From the NCBI GenBank assembly GCA_009746045.1, contig RPFO01000333.1:1799964-1863963 (forward strand): 64,000 nt of DNA. Direction: 5' to 3'. The position numbers were made by a program, and so were the translations under genes. The notes under the pieces were generated by a model. The model saw nothing but the letters and a program-made list of their open reading frames with translations. It was not told where the DNA came from and did no database searches. The number at the start of each line of letters is the position of its first letter. The first letter of the stretch is position 1. Below, one piece after another: positions 11,064 through 23,339 of this stretch. Origin of the DNA: Mesostigma viride (Eukaryota; Streptophyta; Mesostigmatophyceae; Mesostigmatales; Mesostigmataceae).

Positions 11064-12665
11064 CGGCCATGATGACACTATGGGAGCCTGAATCCTCATC
11101 ATTAATTTCATACATGCCAACAACACGTAGACGGGCCATAATGACACCACGGGAGCCTGAATCCTCATCATTTATTTTATGAGACATCCATGTACGTAGG
11201 CCAGCCATGATGACACCATGGGAGCCTGAATCCTCATCATTTTTTTCTGAGACATCCATGTACGTAGGCCAGCCATGATGACACCATGGGAGCCTGAATC
11301 CTCATCATTAAATACATACATGCCATCCATGTACGTAGACAGGCCATGATGACACCATGGGAGCCTGAATCCTCATCATTAATTACATAAATGCCAACCA
11401 TGTACGTAGACGGGCCATGATGACACCATGGGAGCCTGAATCCTCATCATTAATTACATACATGCCAACAATGTAGGTAGACAAGCCATGATGACACCAT
11501 GGGAGCCTGAATCCTCATCATTTTTTTAATGAGACATCCATGTACATACGTAGGCCAGCCATGATGACACCATGGGAGCCTGAATCCTCATCATTTTTTT
11601 TTCTTTGACATCCATGTACGTAGGCCAGCCATGATGACACCATGGGAGCCTGAATCCTCCTCATTAATTACATAAATGCCAACCAGGTACGTAGACAAGC
11701 CATGATGACCCCATGGGAGCCTGAATCCTCATCATTAATTACATAAATGCCATCCATGTACGTAGACGGGCCATGATGACACCATGGGAGCCTGAATCCT
11801 CATCATTAATTACATAAATGCCATCCATGTACGTAGACGGGCCATGATGACACCATGGGAGCCTGAATCCTCATCATTAATTACATAAATGCCATTCATG
11901 TACGTAGACGGGCCATGATGACACCATGGGAGCCTGAATCCTCATCATTAAAAAAGTACATGCCATCCATGTACGTAGGCCAGCCATGATGACACCATGG
12001 GAGCCTAAATCCTCCTCATGAATTACATAAATGCCAACCATGTACGTAGACAAGCCATGATGACACCATGGGAGCCTGAATCCTCATCATTAATTACATA
12101 AATGCCATCCATGTACGTACACAGGCGATGATGACACCATGGGAGCCTGAATCCTCATCATTTACTATTCCTTGACATCCATGTACGTAGACGGGCCATG
12201 ATGACACCATGGGAGCCTGAATCCTCCTCATTAATTACATAAATGCCAACCAGGTACGTAGACAAGCCATGATGACCCCATGGGAGCCTGAATCCTCATC
12301 ATTAATTACATAAATGCCATCCATGTACGTAGACGGGCCATGATGACACCATGGGAGCCTGAATCCTCATCATTAATTACATAAATGCCATTCATGTACG
12401 TAGACGGGCCATGATGACACCATGGGAGCCTGAATCCTCATCATTAAAAAAGTACATGCCATCCATGTACGTAGGCCAGCCATGATGACACCATGGGAGC
12501 CTAAATCCTCCTCATGAATTACATAAATGCCAACCATGTACGTAGGCCAGCCATGGAGACACCATGGGAGCCTGAATCCTCCTCATAAATTACATAAATG
12601 CCAACCATGTACGTAGACAAGCCATGATGACACCATGGGAGCCTGAATCCTCATCATTAATTACA
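11064..12665 (-). repeat. ~70-bp satellite, minus orientation, second block
   Basis: Same monomers as the first block. The stretch from 11066 to about 11700 is a near copy of 8209 to about 8990, including the unusual monomers ending CAACAACACGTAGACGGGCC, with at least one monomer missing. This shows a segmental duplication on either side of the 9168-11063 insert. The block ends where orientation reverses at about 12666. Confidence 0.95.
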
Positions 12666-15600
12666 TGGATGGCATTTATGTATTTAATGATGAGGATTCA
12701 GGCTCCCATGGTGTCATCATGGCTTGTCTACCTACATGGTTGGCATTTATGTAACCTGAATCCTCTCATTAAAAAAATGAAGAGGATTCAGGCTCCATTG
12801 GTGTCATCATGGCTGGCCTACGTACATGGATGTCAAGGAATAGTAAATGATGAGGATTCAGGCTCCCATGGTGTCATCATGGCTTGTCTACGTACATGGT
12901 TGGCATTTATGTAATTAATGAGGAGGATTCAGGCTCCCATGGTGTCTCCATGGCTGGCCTACGTACATGGATGGCATTTATGTATTTAATGATGAGGATT
13001 CAGGCTCCCATGGTGTCATCATGGCCCGTCTACGTACATGGATGGCATTTATGTAACCTGAATCCTCTCATTAAGAAAATGAAGAGGATTCAGGCTCCCA
13101 TGGTGTCTCCATGGCCCGTCTACGTACATGAATGGCAAGTATGTAATTAATGATGAGGATTCAGGCTCCCATGGTGTCATCATGGCCCGTCTACGTACAT
13201 GGATGGCATTTATGTAATTAATGATGAGGATTCAGGCTCCCATGGTGTCATCATGGCCCGTCTACGTACATGGATGTCAAGGAATAGTAAATGATGAGGA
13301 TTCAGGCTCCCATGGTGTCTCCAAGGCCCGTCTACGTACATGAATGGCAAGTATGTAATTAATGATGAGGATTCAGGCTCCCATGGTGTCATCATGGCCC
13401 GTCTACGTACATGGATGGCATTTATGTAATTAATGATGAGGATTCAGGCTCCCATGGTGTCATCATGGCCCGTCTACGTACATGGATGTCAAGGAATAGT
13501 AAATGATGAGGATTCAGGCTCCCATGGTGTCTCCATGGCCCGTCTACGTACATGAATGGCAAGTATGTAATTAATGATGAGGATTCAGGCTCCCATGGTG
13601 TCATCATGGCCCGTCTACGTACATGGATGTCAAAGAAAAAAAAATGATGAGGATTCAGGCTCCCATGGTGTCATCATGGCTGGCCTACGTACATGGATGT
13701 CTCATAAAAAAAATGATGAGGATTCAGGCTCCCATGGTGTCATCATGGCCCGTCTACGTACATGGTTGGCATTTTTGTAATTAATGATGAGGATTCAGGC
13801 TCCCATGGTGTCATCATGGCTTGTCTACGTACATGAATGGCATTTATGTAATTAATGAGGAGGATTCAGGCTCCCATGGTGTCTCCATGGCTGGCCTACG
13901 TACATGGATGTCAAGGTATAGTAAATAATGAGGATTCAGGCTCCCATGGTGTCATCATGGCCCGTCTACGTACATGGATGGCATTTATGTAGTTAATGAT
14001 GAGGATTCAGGCTCCCATGGTGTCATCATGGCCCGTCTACGTACATGGATGTCAAGGAATAGTAAATGATGAGGATTCAGGCTCCCATGGTGTCATCATG
14101 GCCCGTGTACGTACATGGATGGCATGTATGTAATTAATGATGAGGATTCAGGCTCCCATGGTGTCATCATGTCATGTCTACGTACATGAATGGCATTTAT
14201 GTAATTAATGATGAGGATTCAGGCTCCCATGGTGTCATCATGGCCCGTGTACGTACATGGATGGCATTTTTGTATATAATAATGAGGATTCAGGCTCCCA
14301 TGGTGTCATCATGGCCCGTCTACGTACATGGATGGCATTTATGTAATTAATGATGAGGATTCAGGCTCCCATGGGGTCATCATGGCTTGTCTACGTACAT
14401 GGTTGGCATTTATGTAATTAATTAGGAGGATTCAGGCTCCCATGGTGTCTCCATGGCTGGCCTACGTACATGGATGTCAAGGAATAGTAAATGATGAGAA
14501 TTCAGGCTCCCATGGTGTCATCATGGCCCGTCTACGTACATGAATGGCATTTATGTAATTAATGATGAGGATTCAGGCTCCCATGGTGTCATCATGGCCC
14601 GTCTACGTACATGGATGTCAAAGAAAAAAAAATGATGAGGATTCAGGCTCCCATGGTGTCATCATGGCCCGTGTACGTACATCGATGGCATGTATGTAAT
14701 TAATGATGAGGATTCAGGCTCCCATGGTGTCATCATGGCCCGTCTACGTACATGGATGGCATTTATGTAATTAATGATGAGGATTCAGGCTCCCATGGTG
14801 TCATCATGGCTTGTCTACGTACATGGTTAACATTTCTGTAATTAATGAGGAGGATTCAGGCTCCCATGGTGTCTCCATGGCTGGCCTACGTACATGGATG
14901 TCAAGGAATAGTAAATGATGAGGATTCAGGCTCCCATGGTGTCATCATGGCCTGTCTACGTACATGGATGGCATGTATGTAATTAATGATGAGGATTCAG
15001 GCCCATGGTGTCATCATGGCTTGTCTACGTACATGGTTGGCATTTATGTAATTAATGAGGAGGATTCAGGCTCCCATGGTGTCATCATGGCTTGTCTACG
15101 TACATGGTTGGCATTTATGTAATTAATGATGAGGATTCAGGCTCCCATGGTGTCTCCATGGCTGGCCTACGTACATGAATGGCATTTATGTAATTAATGA
15201 TGAGGATTCAGGCTCCCATGGTGTCATCATGGCCCGTCTACGTACATGGATGGCATTTATGTAATAAATGATGAGGATTCAGGCTCCCATGGTGTCATCA
15301 TGGCTTGTCTACCTACATGGTTGGCATTTATGTAATTAATGAGGAGGATTCAGGCTCCCATGGTGTCTCCATGGCTGGCCTACGTACATGGATGTCAAGG
15401 AATAGTAAATGATGAGGATTCAGGCTCCCATGGTGTCATCATGGCCCGTCTACGTACATGGATGGCATTTATGTAATTATTGATGAGGATTCAGGCTCCC
15501 ATGGTGTCATCATGGCCCGTGTACGTACATGGATGGCATTTATGTAATTAATGATGAGGATTCAGGCTCCCATGGTGTCATCATGGCCCGTGTACGTACA

Positions 15601-15890
15601 TGAATGGCATTCGTGTATATAATGATGAGGATTCAGGCTCCCATGGTGTCATCATGGCCCGTCTACGTACATGGATGTCAAAGAAAAAAAATTGATGAGG
15701 ATTCAGGCTCCCATGGTGTCATCATGGCTGGCCTACGTACATGGATGTCTCATAAAAAAAATGATGAGGATTCAGGCTCCCATGGTGTCATCATGGCTTG
15801 TCTACGTACATGGTTGGCATTTATGTAACCTGAATCCTCTCATAAAAAAAATGAAGAGGATTCAGGCTCCATTGGTGTCATCATGGCTGG
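12666..15890 (+). repeat. ~70-bp satellite, plus orientation, before the LTR element
   Basis: From about 12666 the same monomers run on the plus strand. Small hairpins occur where an inverted half-monomer (CCTGAATCCTCTCAT) faces AATGAAGAGGATTCAGG, at about 12755, 13055 and 15827. The block is cut at 15890 within a monomer by the LTR retrotransposon and resumes at 43978 with the same monomer. Confidence 0.95.
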
Positions 15891-16363
15891 AGTTAGTCTC
15901 CATGCTTTGCTGTAGACTAAGTCTCAAAGGCATTGTGAATACAACGTATGAATAAGCCTTGTAAACCCACGTTGGTATGTGAATATAAATACCACGTGGG
16001 CTATGCAGATAGGATTGCTAGTCGAGTCGCATACGTTTCCCTAGATAGGTACTTTGGGTACTGAGGTACGTGACAGATGTCAGTACCCAGTATACGTAGT
16101 GTCCTGTCATTGGACGGTACTAGAGTATCCTAGATAGGGACCGTACTGCAGCGTGCATTGATCTGTGATCGCACGATGCAGTGACTAGACAGCTACCTGT
16201 CATCGTGCGGCCTCGGGCCAACGGTCTGCACCCAACGGTCACTGGCGGCGCAGCCGGTGAGAGGAACGTTGATAAAGGGTAAACATATTTTCTAATGAAC
16301 CAAGCAATTCATTGCTCCAAGCCTTCAGTGTTCTCAAGCAATATATCCCACCGCATTCTAACT
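15891..16363 (+). repeat. 5' LTR of the copia-type element
   Basis: 473 bp beginning AGTTAGTCTCC and ending CCGCATTCTAACT. The terminal hexamers AGTTAG/CTAACT are perfect inverted repeats instead of the usual TG...CA. It contains a TATAAATA-like box (about 15985) in TGTGAATATAAATACC and palindromic CACGTGG. The bases just after the LTR (TGAATTTTATTTGC) do not resemble the common initiator-Met primer-binding site. Confidence 0.95.
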
Positions 16364-16381
16364 TGAATTTTATTTGCTACC

Positions 16382-18026
16382 ATGGCTATCACGAACAAGA
16401 ATGTCGCTAAGAAGCTTACCTACAACGAGGATGATGATGGGCAGGATTGGCGGATGCCCAGAGATAACAACAAGAAGCCGGCTGGCGATGCGGCCATTTC
16501 CAAGAAAAAGAAAAAGAACAATTTAAAGACTCACAATGGTTGCCAGGACGAGGGGACGGCGGCTGCAAAGCCGACCGACCTACCCCCCTCCCCTGCGAGG
16601 CCGGAGGCCGAGACGGCTCCCCCCGGGGAGACCGGCTTACCCTCGACTCCGGCGGCCGCCCCAGCCGCAACCACGGCTGGCGCGGCCATGGCTGCGGAGA
16701 CCTCGGTGGTAAACCCCACTGAGGCTCCACAGTCCGGCCCCACGTTGCCATCTCTTCGGGAGCGTATGCCCCGTCAGACGGCCTCGGTGGCACCGGACGG
16801 GACGATTACTTTTCGTCCCGCCACATCAAATCTTAATGTCCCTTTCGCCCAGGGACATAACCACATTGAGCTAACATTTGGGCGACCCTCTGCGTCTCTT
16901 CTTCGCAAGAAGAAGGACATGGAGAGTATTAAACTCGCACGGGTGGTGCGTAAACCTGTGGAACCCATCGCCGGACAACCAATGTCCGACGATGAGGTAT
17001 CCGACACTGCCAGTCTCCCCGATGGGGAGACTGAGATCAATCTTACCCCAGCGCTCCTGGCGGTCGAGCAGGCTGCGCTGGTGGCAAATGAAGAACGCCG
17101 AGCGCGGCAGCGGGACCGAGAGGTCCGCCGAGAGGCGGCTTTTCGGCTCGCTGCCAAGCGGCAAGAGTATGAAGAGGAGGCCGCCCGTCGCCTGGCCAAC
17201 CACCAGGCGATGGCGGAGGCGTACCGCGAGGCCACCCAGCGGCTACGTGACCTCCTCCAAAACGCTGACTATCCCATGCAATATGGGGATAGTCAAGACC
17301 TGGCCGAGCTTGCTCGGTCAGCACACTTTAAAACCATGGAGTCCGTGACCCAAGCCAGGGTCACGGAGGCCATCTTGGCCAAACATGGGGTGGTAGCTGA
17401 AGACGCCCCCCCGCTGGAAACCACCAGCAAGAAACCCTCTCCCCCCCAACCCCTGCAGTACAAGGAGGGACTGCTGGCCCTGGGCGCGAGGAAGGGCAAA
17501 GAGGCGGACTGTCCAGTCCGGCCTGCTATGATCATGGGAGACCCACTCCCTGACATACCCGAGGATGAAGCTGCCTTTCAGGCAGCCCTCCGGGAGCATG
17601 AGGTACGCAAGGAGATGAAGCGTCTCATGCGGGAGGAGGCCAGGAGGAGGGCGGAGGCAGACACCCCTGCCCGCCCCTCCACTGATGGGGCTGGACCCAG
17701 TGGGGTTACCCGGACACCCCCGGGCTCCCCCCAGGCCACCATGGCCCCCCCTCCCCCTCCCCCACCACCCCAGGTTCGCCCTGTGGGTTGGGGCCCCCTC
17801 CCCAACCAGGGGGGGTGGCCAGGACCCCAGGGGGCCCTGGGGGGAGGTGCAGAGGTGCCACAGGCACCCAACAGGCCTGCTGAGGCCCCCCCAAGGAGCG
17901 GGGATGTCCTGGAACAGCTCGCCATTCTCCAGGCCCAATTGGCCTCGTTGCAAGATCAGCAGTTAACAGCTAACCAGCTGCAAACTGTCGAGGGCCTGCG
18001 CGCCCTGATGTCGCGGTATGAGTCAG
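16382..18026 (+). pseudogene. gag: Gag, N-terminal part, interrupted by insert A
   Basis: The ATG at 16382, 18 bases after the LTR, opens 548 codons up to the insert boundary. It starts with a lysine-rich segment (SKKKKKNN), then an Ala/Pro/Thr-rich region. An Arg/Glu/Ala-rich probable coiled coil covers about residues 225-300, a proline-rich tract (PPPPPPPP) lies near 460, and a Gln/Leu helix (ILQAQLASLQDQQ) comes at the end. This fits a particle-forming Gag N-terminus, though no domain is diagnostic. After 18026 the frame runs into the end of insert A and picks up about 30 unrelated codons. Removing A leaves a one-base frame disagreement with the downstream piece at 27069. Confidence 0.75.
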
Positions 18027-19071
18027 GGTGGTTTTACCGGATTAGGATACATTTGCACGGCTTCAAATGTATCCTAAATGCACCATTGGCAAACATGGTT
18101 TCTGGACATGGTCGATATCATTAATATGTTTGGCAAGCATAATATGATCATGCTTGCCAAAGATGTTGTCTCTTTTCATATTTCACACATATATTATCGG
18201 CCTCGGCGTGCCATGCTTCCACGTTTGTTGTCTCTTTTCATATATTGTGAATATGATCAATAAAATTCCAAACATGACCATGTTGGAGACTTCAAGTGGA
18301 GCATCATGATTACTGTTTTCACTATTACGTAACCCATGGTTCATGTTAACATGGCATAATGAGCAATCCTATTGACCCCATGACTAATGGTGAAGTTAAT
18401 AAAGTTACATCGTGGCACGTCACTATAGCATCAAGTTGCATCATTGTGCATAAAGTAGTTTAGCACTGAGTTGGCATGCCAACACCAGGTACACTAAATA
18501 AATTAAAACCAGAATTGATAAACAACCCAGTATCCAAATACAGTATCCATATATATGCAGGTCGTACTACAGGTACAGCCACGGCTGCCACGCGGCTTCT
18601 GCAGCGATCACGCTCTTTCTCCTAGACAATTGCTCTACTGGTCCAGGCTACAGGTCGGTCGACTTGGACCATGATGCGTCAAGAACAGTTAATTGACCGA
18701 CTTAAACAAGATGTTTGTCTACATGCAGCTGTCTGCACCTAACTAACGCGAAACCGCGTGCTACCAAATATAGGGGCAAATGCATGAGTAACACATGTCA
18801 ACGCACAACCGGTGGAAATCACGCGATACCAACCGCGGCAACAGTGGTGTGAACATAGCGGGCACTGACATGCAAAAAAGCACCAGCAGCGGCATCAGTA
18901 GCAAATTGTAGTAGCGGAACAATAGCCACTACATCAATGCAACAACACATCAGCCCAGCAACACAGCAGCAGCATGACCGTAGCACAGCAGCAGCACAAC
19001 TGTAGCACATCAACACGGCCGCATAGCAGGAGCACAAGTCAGCGCAGCAGCAACTTAGTATGCCGATTCCT

Positions 19072-19113
19072 GAATTTCCTATCAGTGGACTATAGTCCAT
19101 TGATAGGAAATTC
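19072..19113. other. 42-bp near-perfect palindrome in insert A
   Basis: The half-site begins GAATTTCCTATCA, the centre is GGACTATAGTCC, and one G/A pair breaks perfect symmetry. It lies about 220 bases after the gene 1 stop, within a CAG/CTG-rich tract. The same palindrome is at 37534-37575 in insert B. It could fold as a hairpin in the 3' untranslated RNA, be a protein-binding site, or be a tiny foldback insertion. Confidence 0.85.
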
Positions 19114-19330
19114 ACTAATAGGCAGTACTAGCTCAGCAGCACGGCAGCAATGCAGCAGTGCATCAACACAGCAGCACGACAGCAATACATCAGCGGCACG
19201 GCAGCAATGCAGCAACACATCAGCACAATAGCACAGCAGCAGCACGGCAGCAATGCAGCAGCAATAGCATGGCAGCACAGCAGCAGCAGCAGCACATGAG
19301 CAGCTCAATGACAACAACGCTGCTTGCGCT

Positions 19331-20831
19331 TCAGCAGTCGTCGTCGTCGTCATCGTCATCGGCAAGGATGAGCGCTCGCTTCCGACGCCGGGAGGCGCCT
19401 GCGTTGTTGTTCTCCGCCACAACGTCGCTGGGTGGAACCATCTCGCGCAATCGAGCCTCGGCCAGGGTGATATCCGGCGCTTGCAACGCAGGGACGACCA
19501 CACCGGGGCACCCGCAGATCTGTGCCTCCAGCTCGTGGAGAGGCACGCAAGAAACCGCGTCCTCCTCCCAACGGGCACCCCAGTACATGGCTACCATGTC
19601 GTTTTGCGTGTCGACAACAGCGACACGACCATGGTACCTGCCGTCCCGGCTTTCGGTGCGACCGTCCGCGGATGTCACACGCTCCGACGCCCAATGACAC
19701 ACGACTTGCCCTACGAGGTTGCGGCTGCCACTCTTGACCTGCAGCGTTACGCCTTCCCAGCATGCCTTCGCCATGCCGACGATGCCCTTCGAGCATTCAG
19801 CATCTTGCCACTTCACGACCGGGTGTTCCGCGTCATAGGGCACCTCCTTCAGCGCCTTTAGGCACTCCTTGGTGAGCTTTTCGTTCGCACCCAAGGAGAC
19901 TCCATGGGGCGGCTGACCTCGCTTGCCCACCACTTGTGTCAAGACGAGGTCTGAGGCGGTGATGATCACCGTGTGCGCCGCAGTGGTTGGCGGATGGGGC
20001 CATTGCGCAATGTCTGTATTCCACGGGTGCCACGTGTCATGCAAATGCTTAGCGCGGTATACAAAGAGCTCAATAGAAGGTTGGCCGCCATCCTCCTTCG
20101 CAACCACCTCCTTGATGATGCCAACGAGGACTGGAGTCCACGTGAGCTTCGAGTTGCAGAGAATACCAGCTGAAGGGTGCCAGTATAGAACAGCGGAGCC
20201 TTTCTCAACGCCTTGCATGCGCTTCAAGTAAGCGACCTTGGCTGCCATGGCCCTGTCTTCTGCCGCCCATTCCTGCTGTGTGTGGCCATCATGACGAACT
20301 CGGTCTACCAGCGGGGTGACGCGCACCGCCTCTGCGTCGACCAACGCCATGAAGTGCTCTTCTTGCGTCGGTGGTGGTTCAGGCGCTGCATCGTGCTCAC
20401 GCAGGGCGGAGATGTCCGCGCGAGATGGCCACGGCAAAGGGCGCCACTCCTCAGGCACCTCCTCAGGGGCATGTGGGACTTGACTTGCGAAAAAAGGCCT
20501 TGTTTGGCTTGATGGTGTCGGGCGGAAAGTACCACTGCCAGATGCCATGGGGCAACTTCTCGACCCTTGTTTTGATCGACTCCAGCTCCTTCCCCAGAAA
20601 CTCCATGTTCAATGGTGCGAAGGCTGGGGTGTCCTGCAACATCGGAATGCGGTCTGGATCCACAAGTCGGACGCCAAACAGCGGCCGCCCCTCCGCATCA
20701 AACCTGTATGGCTGTGTCATCGCCTTCCCGCACCGTGGCGCGCCTTCCTGTCGAGTCCCCGCGGGCTGCCACGGCGTCTTTTGGGACTCCGTGGTCCGGT
20801 AGGACAACCAGGTCTCTGTGTTGCCCTGTAC
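19331..20831 (-). CDS. Insert A gene 1, main 3' exon, unknown protein
   Basis: On the minus strand an exon begins after a CTTCTTCCAG acceptor at 20831/20832 (first residues VQGNTETWLSY) and ends at a stop at 19331, in a poly-Asp tail followed by Cys. It encodes roughly 500 residues, mixed hydrophobic and charged with conserved-looking Trp, for example WTPVLVGIIKEV and VAMYWGARWEED, the latter resembling SH3-like or BAH-like folds. A KRRKRAL-type basic patch precedes the acidic tail, so nuclear location is possible. A one-base frame change in a T6 run near 20491-20496 is shared with the copy in B. Function unknown; the element's transposase is a candidate role, but no catalytic motif is visible. 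Confidence 0.55.
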
Positions 20832-20889
20832 CTGGAAGAAGACGGCGTGGTGCACCTTCATTGAGCGACCGCGTTTTTCAGGCACCGGC

Positions 20890-21890
20890 TGTGCCGCTCC
20901 GCCGCTCCGCCGCTCCGCCGCCCGCCGGCTGCGCCGCCGGCCCGCCGCGCGCCGGCTGCCCCGCCCCGTAGCCCGTCGACAGGCTGCCCCGCCCCGCCGC
21001 ATGCCAGCTGCGCCGGCCCGCCGCCCACGCGCGCCGGCAGCGCCGTTGGCCCCCCGCGCGCCGACGGCCCTGCCCCGCCGCCCGTTGACAGCCCCGCCCC
21101 GCCGCATGCCAGCTGCGCCGGCCCGCCGCCCATGCGCGCCGGCAGCGCCGCTGGCCCCCCGCGCGCCGACGGCCCTGCCCCGCCGCCCGTCGACTGCCCC
21201 GCCCCGCCGCCCGTCGACAGCCCTGCCCCGCCGCATGCAGGCTGCGCCGCCGCTGCCACCTCGCTGCGCGCTGGCTGCGCCACCTCGCCGCCCGCCGACG
21301 GCGCCGCCCCGCCGCGCACCGGCTGCCCCGCCCCGCCGCCCGTCGACTGCCCCGCCCCGCCGCATGCCAGCTGCGCCGGCCCGCCGCCCACGCGCGCCGG
21401 CAGCGCCGCTGGCCCCCCGCGCGCTGACGGCCCTGCCCCGCCGCCCGTCGACTGCCCCGCCCCGCCGCCCGTCGACAGCCCCGACCCACCGCATGCCAGG
21501 TGCGCCGGCCCGCCGCCCGCGCGCGCCGGCAGCGCCGCTGGCCCCCCGCGCGCCGACGGCCCTGCCCCGCCGCCCGTCGACAGCCCTGCCCCGCCGCCCG
21601 TCGACAGCCCCGCCCCGCCGCATGCCAGCTGCGCCGGCCCGCTGCCCACGCGCGCCGGCAGCGCCGCTGGCCCTGCCCCGCCGCCCGTCGACTGCCCCGC
21701 CCCGCCGCCCGTCGACAGCCCTGCCCCGCCGCATGCCAGGTGCGCCGGCCCGCCGCCCGCGCGCACCGGCAGCGCCGCTGGCCCCCCGCGCGCCGACGGC
21801 CCTGCCCCGCCGCCCGTCGACAGCCCCGCCCCGCCGCATGCCAGCTGCGCCGGCCGGCCGCCCATGCGCGCCATGCGCTTCGCAGGTCCA
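20890..21890. repeat. GC-rich minisatellite in insert A, probably intronic
   Basis: Tandem GC-rich blocks built on CCCCGCCGCCCGTCGACAG, CCGCATGCCAGCTGCGCCGG and GCGCCGGCAGCGCCG. Every strand and frame is open for hundreds of codons because of composition and repeat structure. Splice signals in the gene 1 unit place the array inside an intron, between a CGAG|GTGAGA donor and the CTTCTTCCAG acceptor. Translated Pro/Arg/Ala repeats here should not be read as protein. Confidence 0.85.
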
Positions 21891-22051
21891 TTGGGATCAT
21901 GAGGCCTGCGCAAAATCTCACCTCGGAGGCCCGTGCTACTTCTAGTAAGATGCTTGCATTTTCAATGCGTCACCTATATGCAGGCATAGAGGGTGGTACA
22001 TGGCGCTAGACTCATCAAGGGATAGGAGCCATGCCCTCAGCAATTACTCAC

Positions 22052-22093
22052 CTCCTGGCCCTTGCTGTTGCGGTCTCGGATGAAGATGATGGT
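22052..22093 (-). CDS. Insert A gene 1, small upstream exon
   Basis: The minus strand has a 42-nt exon (14 codons, beginning TIIFIRDRN and ending KGQE) between a GGCGTGTAG acceptor and a CAGGAG|GTGAGT donor. Both signals are identical in insert B at 34563-34604. Length is a multiple of three. The link to the main exon is inferred from strand and position. Confidence 0.45.
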
Positions 22094-22959
22094 CTACACG
22101 CCGCCGCATGCAAACAAGGAATGAGAGACAAAGCCGTGCGAGGCCAATATGGGCACAGTGAGAGAAACAAGTCGACGCGAACCTACATCACGAGTGTCAG
22201 CGAAGGGGACCCATGGGAGAAGTCTCCCTCCCATGGTATCATTCACGGACACACGCAGCGGCCATGGGAACAGCCAAAACAGCAGGTTCACACACGCAAG
22301 GGCAACGACCTGCAGTGCCTGACCAGCATGTCGGTCAGTTGTGATTGGCAAGGCAGAGCCACACACACCAGGTACACGCTGCATGGGCAGGGAAGACGCT
22401 CTTACATGAGAAAAAGCGAGGAAACGTGCGCGAGAAGGATATTAAGAGCGATCCGCGCTAGAAGGATGCTACAATAGCATCATATATTCAAGAATTAGCA
22501 AAGAAAGATGTAGAAAAGAGACAAAAGAAAGAAATACGAGAGAAAGCAAAGACAGGGAGCTGCCAAACCGGGCAGACAAAAGGTTACGAGCGGCAAGAGT
22601 TGTGAACGCTGCACTTGATTGCTTTCTCTGACTTGTCAACTGCGAAGAGTGACTGACTTACCTCTCTGGAAATGGTATGCTCAGCATCCCATGGTAATGA
22701 AATGGTGAGCTATGCTGTCAGACATGCCTATATAACATAGCTACCCTAGGGTCCTAATACAAAACTAGAAATCAAACCATACCGTGAGTTTCCCGGCTCG
22801 CACGGCCTCCTCCCTTTGTGCCAACGCCTGCAAACACAACGGGCCGTGGAGGAGGGTGGAAAGGTGGGCAAGTGTGGAGGAGTTTGGGGGGGACCGGGTT
22901 GAGCAGCGGTGGGGGAAAGATGTGCCGGTCATGATGTTGTCAACTACAGCTGTTGTATC

Positions 22960-23300
22960 GTGATTCACCTTCAATAAGTCTACTGTTCTACATCCGGTGG
23001 TGGATGGACACAAGCAATAAAGGCCCCGCCCACAACTCAGATTTCTTTAGAAAATCTACTGATCTACATTCGATGGCGCCTTCACAGAAGCAGGAAACTC
23101 CGCCCACCGGTCAAATGTGACGCCCAACAAAGCCCCAACTTATTTCTTCAAGAAGTATACTGTTTTACATCCGGTAGTGCTTGGACAGAAGCAATATGTA
23201 AAGCCCGCCCACAAATCGGATTTCTTTACGAAAAACCTGTTTTACATTCGATGGGGTCTTGACAGATTCAAGCAGCAATACTCGTTTCTACCTGCGTGCG
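22960..23300. repeat. ~85-95-bp diverged tandem repeats in insert A
   Basis: Three to four diverged units share TACATCCGGTGGTG, a GGACAGAAGCAATA-like block and GCCCGCCCACAA. They lie between the small exons of gene 1 and the octamer minisatellite, where the two genes diverge. A shared-promoter role is possible but unproven. The same block is in insert B at about 33360-33680. Confidence 0.55.
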
Positions 23301-23339
23301 ACTGCAGCGGCCGAGTGCTGCAACTTGCCTTCACGTCCC

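Noticed and set aside
8000-15890. CRISPR-like repeat-spacer pattern
   Set aside because: The linkers are themselves a handful of recurring sequences, the DNA is eukaryotic, and no cas genes exist.
12624-15955. Frames repeating MMRIQAPMVSSW and NDEDSGSHGVIMA, also at 8109-8739 and 44087-46905
   Set aside because: One copy per satellite monomer, with stops supplied by the linkers; no sign of selection on the protein.
20463-21945. Long Arg/Pro/Ala frames on both strands of the GC-rich array, also 34711-36184
   Set aside because: Open in nearly every frame because of composition; indels between A and B shift frames without harm. Only the non-repetitive end belongs to gene 1.
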